Assembly: GCA_024232355.1 (NCBI GenBank)
Contig: JAAEPW010000502.1
Coordinates: forward strand, 1-17,513
Source: Chloroflexota bacterium
GTDB lineage: Bacteria; Chloroflexota; Anaerolineae; B4-G1
Direction of reading: 5' to 3'
Length of the DNA stretch: 17,513 nt
In this document: one piece after another, positions 15,002 to 17,513 of the stretch
Layout of the letters: the number at the start of each line of letters is the position of its first letter
How positions within the stretch are numbered: position 1 is the first letter of the stretch
The notes under the pieces: generated by a model
Told to the model about the DNA's origin: nothing
The model's database searches: none
The model's input: the letters and a program-made list of their open reading frames with translations, nothing else
Position numbers and translations under genes: made by a program

Positions 15002-15030
15002 TTGACCCGCATCTGGAGAACAAGTATAAT
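15002..15030 (+). promoter_or_regulatory. Promoter of the mog/moaB-moeA operon
   Basis: TTGACC (15002-15007), a 17-bp spacer and TATAAT (15025-15030) form a near-consensus promoter about 33 nt upstream of the first start codon. Its -35 lies 4 bp from the -35 of the divergent HD promoter, so the two may compete for polymerase. Confidence 0.75.
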
Positions 15031-15069
15031 GGCATCTCGGCAAATAGAACAGGAGTAGAGAACCGAAAT

Positions 15070-15582
15070 ATGGAAGCGATTCGAGCAGCAGTAATAACAA
15101 TGAGTGACAAAGGACACGCCGGAGAGCGGGAAGACGCCAGCGGACCATTGCTGGCCAACCTGCTGCGCAACATGGGGGCCGAGGTCGTGAGCCAGACCAT
15201 CGTACCCGACGAGCGGACAGACATCGAGCGCGAATTGATCAGACTGGCCGACGAGATACACATAGACCTGGTAATGACCACTGGCGGCACCGGGGCGACC
15301 CCACGGGACATCACGCCCGAAGCAACGTTGGCCGTCATCGACCGAGAGATGCCGGGACTGGCCGAGGTGCTGCGCTTTGAGGGCTACCGCCAGACGCCGA
15401 TGGCCGTACTTTCGCGGGGCGTGGCCGGTATGCGTGGGCAGACGTTGATCGTCAACCTGCCCGGCAGCCCCAAGGCCGTGCGCGAGGGGATGGAGACACT
15501 GGCCCCCATCCTGCCCCACGCTATCAAGATGCTGCGCGGCGTGGACACCGAGCACAAACACGGGGACACACAACATGCCTAA
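15070..15582 (+). CDS. mog: MogA/MoaB-family molybdopterin adenylyltransferase
   Basis: This 170-residue cytoplasmic protein belongs to the MogA/MoaB family, which adenylates molybdopterin before molybdate insertion. Visible motifs are TTGGTGATPRDITPEAT (70-86), with the binding-site Asp80, and VNLPGSPKAV (128-137). The N-terminal AAVITMSDKG is also typical. The start is ATG 15070; AGGAG lies about 14 nt upstream, further than usual, but no other start codon is available in the right place. The stop overlaps the moeA start by 8 nt, so the two genes form an operon and translation is probably coupled. MogA and MoaB cannot be separated firmly by sequence alone. The C-terminus ends in a His-rich tail. 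Confidence 0.9.
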   Translation: MEAIRAAVITMSDKGHAGEREDASGPLLANLLRNMGAEVVSQTIVPDERTDIERELIRLADEIHIDLVMTTGGTGATPRDITPEATLAVIDREMPGLAEVLRFEGYRQTPMAVLSRGVAGMRGQTLIVNLPGSPKAVREGMETLAPILPHAIKMLRGVDTEHKHGDTQHA

Positions 15583-16822
15583 AGAGCACCGTCCTCTGAT
15601 AAACGTCGACCAAGCTTTGGAACATATCCTGACGACGGTGCGTGTGCTGGAACCGGAGCGCGTGCCCTTGCTACAAGCGACGGGGCGCGTGCTGGCTGAA
15701 ACCGTCACTGCCGACCGGGACATTCCCCCACTGACCAATTCCGCGATGGATGGCTATGCTGTGCGCGGAGCAGACTTGGAACAGGCCGACTTTCCGGTCC
15801 GGCTGCGGGTGGTGGGAGAGATCGCGGCGGGATATGTGAGCACGGTGCAAGTGACGCCCGGCACGGCGATGCGCATTATGACGGGCGCGCCAATCCCCAA
15901 AGGAGCCGATACTGCCGTACGCTTTGAGGACACCCGTCATGGCGACGATTGGGTAGAGGTGCTGGTTCCATATGTCACCGGCAGGAACGTCCGCGCAGCG
16001 GGTGAGGACGTGCGCGAGGGGCAGGTCGTGTTGGAGCCGGAGATGGTGCTGCGCCCGCAAGAGATCGGCATGCTGGCGGCGGTCGGGCAGGTGGAGGTAT
16101 CGGTAGTGCGACGGCCCCGCGTAGCGATCCTGGCTACCGGCGACGAGGTCGTGCCGCCCGATCAGCTTCCCGGCCCCGGCCAGATCCGCGACGCCAACTC
16201 GTACGCCGTCGCTGCGCAGGTACAGTCCTTTGGCGGGGTGCCCTTCCTCCTGGGCGTGGCCCGAGATCAAGAGGAATTGGTCCGCCAGGGGATGCGGGAC
16301 GCGCTGGACCAGGGAGCGGATTTTATCATCACCTCCGGCGGCGTGTCGGTGGGTGATTTTGATTTGGTCAAACAGGTGCTGGCCGCCGAGGGCGCGATGC
16401 ACTTTTGGTCACTCAACATGAAGCCCGGACGACCGCTGGCCTTTGGTGTCGTCGATAGAGTGCCCCTGATGGGACTTCCCGGCAATCCGGTGGCCGCGAT
16501 GCTCAGCACCGAACTCTTTGGCCGCCCGGCGATTATGAAAATGCAAGGGTTCACTCACCGACCGGGGTCGGCGTGGCCGCGCCCAATGGCAAAAGCGCGG
16601 CTGGGCCATCCCATCAAACGCCAGGACGATCGCCGCCGCTTTATCCGAGTGCGGCTGCAAGAGACCGATACCGGCTACACAGCCACGCGGACCGGCGATC
16701 AGGGTTCCGGCATCCTCAACTCGATGGTAGAGGCCGACGGATTGGCCGTCATTCCGGAAGGGGCAGGGCCTCTGGATGCGGGAGCGGAGGTTGAGGTTCT
16801 TTTGCTGCCACGTGTTAGGTGA
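15575..16822 (+). CDS. moeA: Molybdopterin molybdotransferase MoeA
   Basis: This 415-residue cytoplasmic protein inserts molybdate into adenylated molybdopterin, the last common step of molybdenum cofactor synthesis. Motifs in order are SAMDGYAVR (56-64), IMTGAPIPKGADTAV (101-115), ILATGDE (185-191), IRDANSY (204-210), SGGVSVGDFD (254-263), KPGRPLAFG (283-291) and GLPGNPVA (300-307). Length is usual for MoeA without an extra domain. The start is ATG 15575, inside the end of the upstream gene. No molybdoenzyme or molybdate transporter gene lies in the window, so the user of the cofactor is unknown. No terminator is evident in the 78 bp before the MITE-like element. Confidence 0.95.
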   Translation: MPKEHRPLINVDQALEHILTTVRVLEPERVPLLQATGRVLAETVTADRDIPPLTNSAMDGYAVRGADLEQADFPVRLRVVGEIAAGYVSTVQVTPGTAMRIMTGAPIPKGADTAVRFEDTRHGDDWVEVLVPYVTGRNVRAAGEDVREGQVVLEPEMVLRPQEIGMLAAVGQVEVSVVRRPRVAILATGDEVVPPDQLPGPGQIRDANSYAVAAQVQSFGGVPFLLGVARDQEELVRQGMRDALDQGADFIITSGGVSVGDFDLVKQVLAAEGAMHFWSLNMKPGRPLAFGVVDRVPLMGLPGNPVAAMLSTELFGRPAIMKMQGFTHRPGSAWPRPMAKARLGHPIKRQDDRRRFIRVRLQETDTGYTATRTGDQGSGILNSMVEADGLAVIPEGAGPLDAGAEVEVLLLPRVR

Positions 16823-16900
16823 ATGTAAATTGTTAGCCGCGCATCAGAAATGAGAATACAGAAATACCAAAACTGCTTTGTCCATGTGGCTTTATTCATA

Positions 16901-17096
16901 ACTAGTATACGGAGGCGGAAATCCTTTCGCAGTTTTCAGAAACCCACTGAAAGCCCGCGCTCGCCAGGGATCGTCAGATCCCGGCTCTGCGCGACGAAAA
17001 TTGACTCCGAAAATGGTAAAAACGACGATTTAGACGGGGATCTGAGATCCCCTCGGAGCGGTAACTGCCAAAGGATTTCCGCCGAGCAGTACTAGT
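16901..17096. mobile_element. MITE-like element with about 32-bp terminal inverted repeats
   Basis: The left end (16901-16932) and the reverse complement of the right end (17065-17096) share ACTAGTA at the outside, then six consecutive mismatched bases, then a 14-bp block GGCGGAAATCCTTT, one mismatch and GCAG. The 196-bp interior holds further hairpins: TTTCAG/CTGAAA (16934-16952), GGGATC/GATCCC (16967-16982) and GGGGATC/GATCCCC (17036-17052). No convincing protein is encoded; the frame open across it is an artefact of the repeat. The palindromic ends ACTAGT may include a CTAG or TA target duplication. It is probably moved in trans by a transposase encoded elsewhere. Confidence 0.65.
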
Positions 17097-17119
17097 CACC
17101 TATTCCAGATGATGGATGG

Positions 17120-17362
17120 GTGACAATCCGTTCCAAAGACCGCGAATCAGTGCAAGATGCTAGGTTTCGGCAGTATGAGATTGCTGGGCATAACTTGCCA
17201 CCACGCGATGACCCTCGTGCTAACGAGTGGTACGAGTTGACCAAGTTCATTGTTGAGAAAACGGGCTTGCTTTATGAGTGTCCCGAATGTGGGCGTTTGA
17301 TGTGGAGACCATCAAAAGGAGATTCATACACCGTCTTTACAAAAGAGTTAAATCCAGAATGA
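17120..17362 (+). CDS. Small CxxC protein of unknown function, possibly 5'-truncated
   Basis: This 80-residue hydrophilic protein has one CPECGRLMW motif (near 54-62) that resembles half of a zinc ribbon, but there is no second Cys pair. A predicted helix WYELTKFIVEKTGL precedes it. I do not recognise the family. The start used here is GTG 17120, which lacks a good ribosome site. The same frame is open further upstream and reads PIPDDGWVTIRSKDRES, as if the real protein began earlier, but it meets TAG at 17093-17095, inside the terminal ACTAGT of the MITE-like element. The gene may therefore be a 3' remnant cut by that insertion. Confidence 0.5.
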   Translation: MTIRSKDRESVQDARFRQYEIAGHNLPPRDDPRANEWYELTKFIVEKTGLLYECPECGRLMWRPSKGDSYTVFTKELNPE

Positions 17363-17427
17363 TCTTCTTTGTAATAGACATTATACCGATTAAATTAGAC
17401 AAAAACAGCAAACATTGGTAAACTACA

Positions 17428-17454
17428 GGGCATCCTAAAAAGTGCGAGGTGCCC
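17428..17454 (+). promoter_or_regulatory. Hairpin covering the ribosome site of the next gene
   Basis: GGGCATCCT (17428-17436) pairs with AGGTGCCC (17447-17454) with one bulged T. The 3' arm includes most of the GAGG ribosome site (17446-17449) of the gene starting at 17456. Such sequestering hairpins limit transposase translation in some insertion sequences. Confidence 0.4.
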
Positions 17455-17455
17455 A

Positions 17456-17513
17456 ATGAGCAAATATGAAGAATATGCCGAAAAATCGACGGAATTTTTG
17501 GCGCTAACCGGAT
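17456..17513 (+). CDS. Start of a probable transposase gene (partial)
   Basis: ATG 17456 with GAGG 6 nt upstream opens a frame that runs off the window after 19 codons (MSKYEEYAEKSTEFLALTG). The pattern of a Tyr/Lys/Glu-rich start followed by (E)F-x-x-LTG resembles the N-terminus of IS5-type DDE transposases, where the segment leads into a helix-turn-helix. With so few residues this is a suggestion only. The 93-bp gap before it (17363-17455) holds the hairpin but no clear terminal inverted repeat. Confidence 0.45.
   Translation, partial: MSKYEEYAEKSTEFLALTG

Noticed and set aside
16850..17095. An 81-codon open frame on the + strand
   Set aside because: It runs through the inverted repeats of the MITE-like element, has no ribosome site and a low-complexity composition.

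Overview
The window looks like a chromosomal segment of a Chloroflexota bacterium, most likely in or near Anaerolineae/Caldilineae. That rests on gene style and is not proven: lipoproteins with Pro/Thr-rich linkers, a LysM-CAP protein, a WD40-propeller lipoprotein, a GT39-type membrane glycosyltransferase, frequent small palindromic repeats and fairly high G+C. No rRNA, tRNA, CRISPR array or replication origin was seen.

Layout. The window opens with the last 33 codons of an unidentified + strand gene (2-103). A five-gene run on the - strand follows, read from 5769 down to 224: a membrane protein of unknown function, an HSL-type alpha/beta hydrolase translationally coupled to it by ATGA, a WD40 lipoprotein with a TTG start, a 2H phosphoesterase (2'-5' RNA ligase family), and a degenerate heme A synthase homologue (CtaA/COX15). 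It is probably driven by a perfect-consensus sigma-70 promoter at 5826-5854. A divergent promoter at 6013-6040 serves an HD-superfamily protein on the + strand. A sugar-type operon follows: MFS transporter, GH2 beta-mannosidase (1-nt overlap with the MFS gene) and a GT39-like glycosyltransferase 4 nt further on. It suggests uptake of mannosides, cytoplasmic hydrolysis of them, and surface glycosylation. Next come a repeat-rich 354-bp spacer and a LysM-CAP lipoprotein whose transcript should be almost leaderless. A - strand HD metal-dependent hydrolase and the + strand mogA/moaB-moeA molybdenum cofactor operon diverge from back-to-back promoters. The right end is mobile DNA: a 196-bp MITE-like element with about 32-bp terminal inverted repeats, a small CxxC protein that the element may have truncated, and the first codons of a probable transposase.

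The most notable observations are these. The CtaA homologue keeps one of the four heme-ligand histidines of the family. A dispersed repeat (core CGTGGC-A-rich-GTGT) occurs three times between genes. A 34-bp near-perfect palindrome sits in frame inside the beta-mannosidase gene. A set of three successive inverted repeats precedes the MFS gene, with a promoter between the arms of one of them. The MITE borders a small gene whose open frame runs exactly to the element's end. I did not find a clearly recognisable new defence or biosynthetic system.
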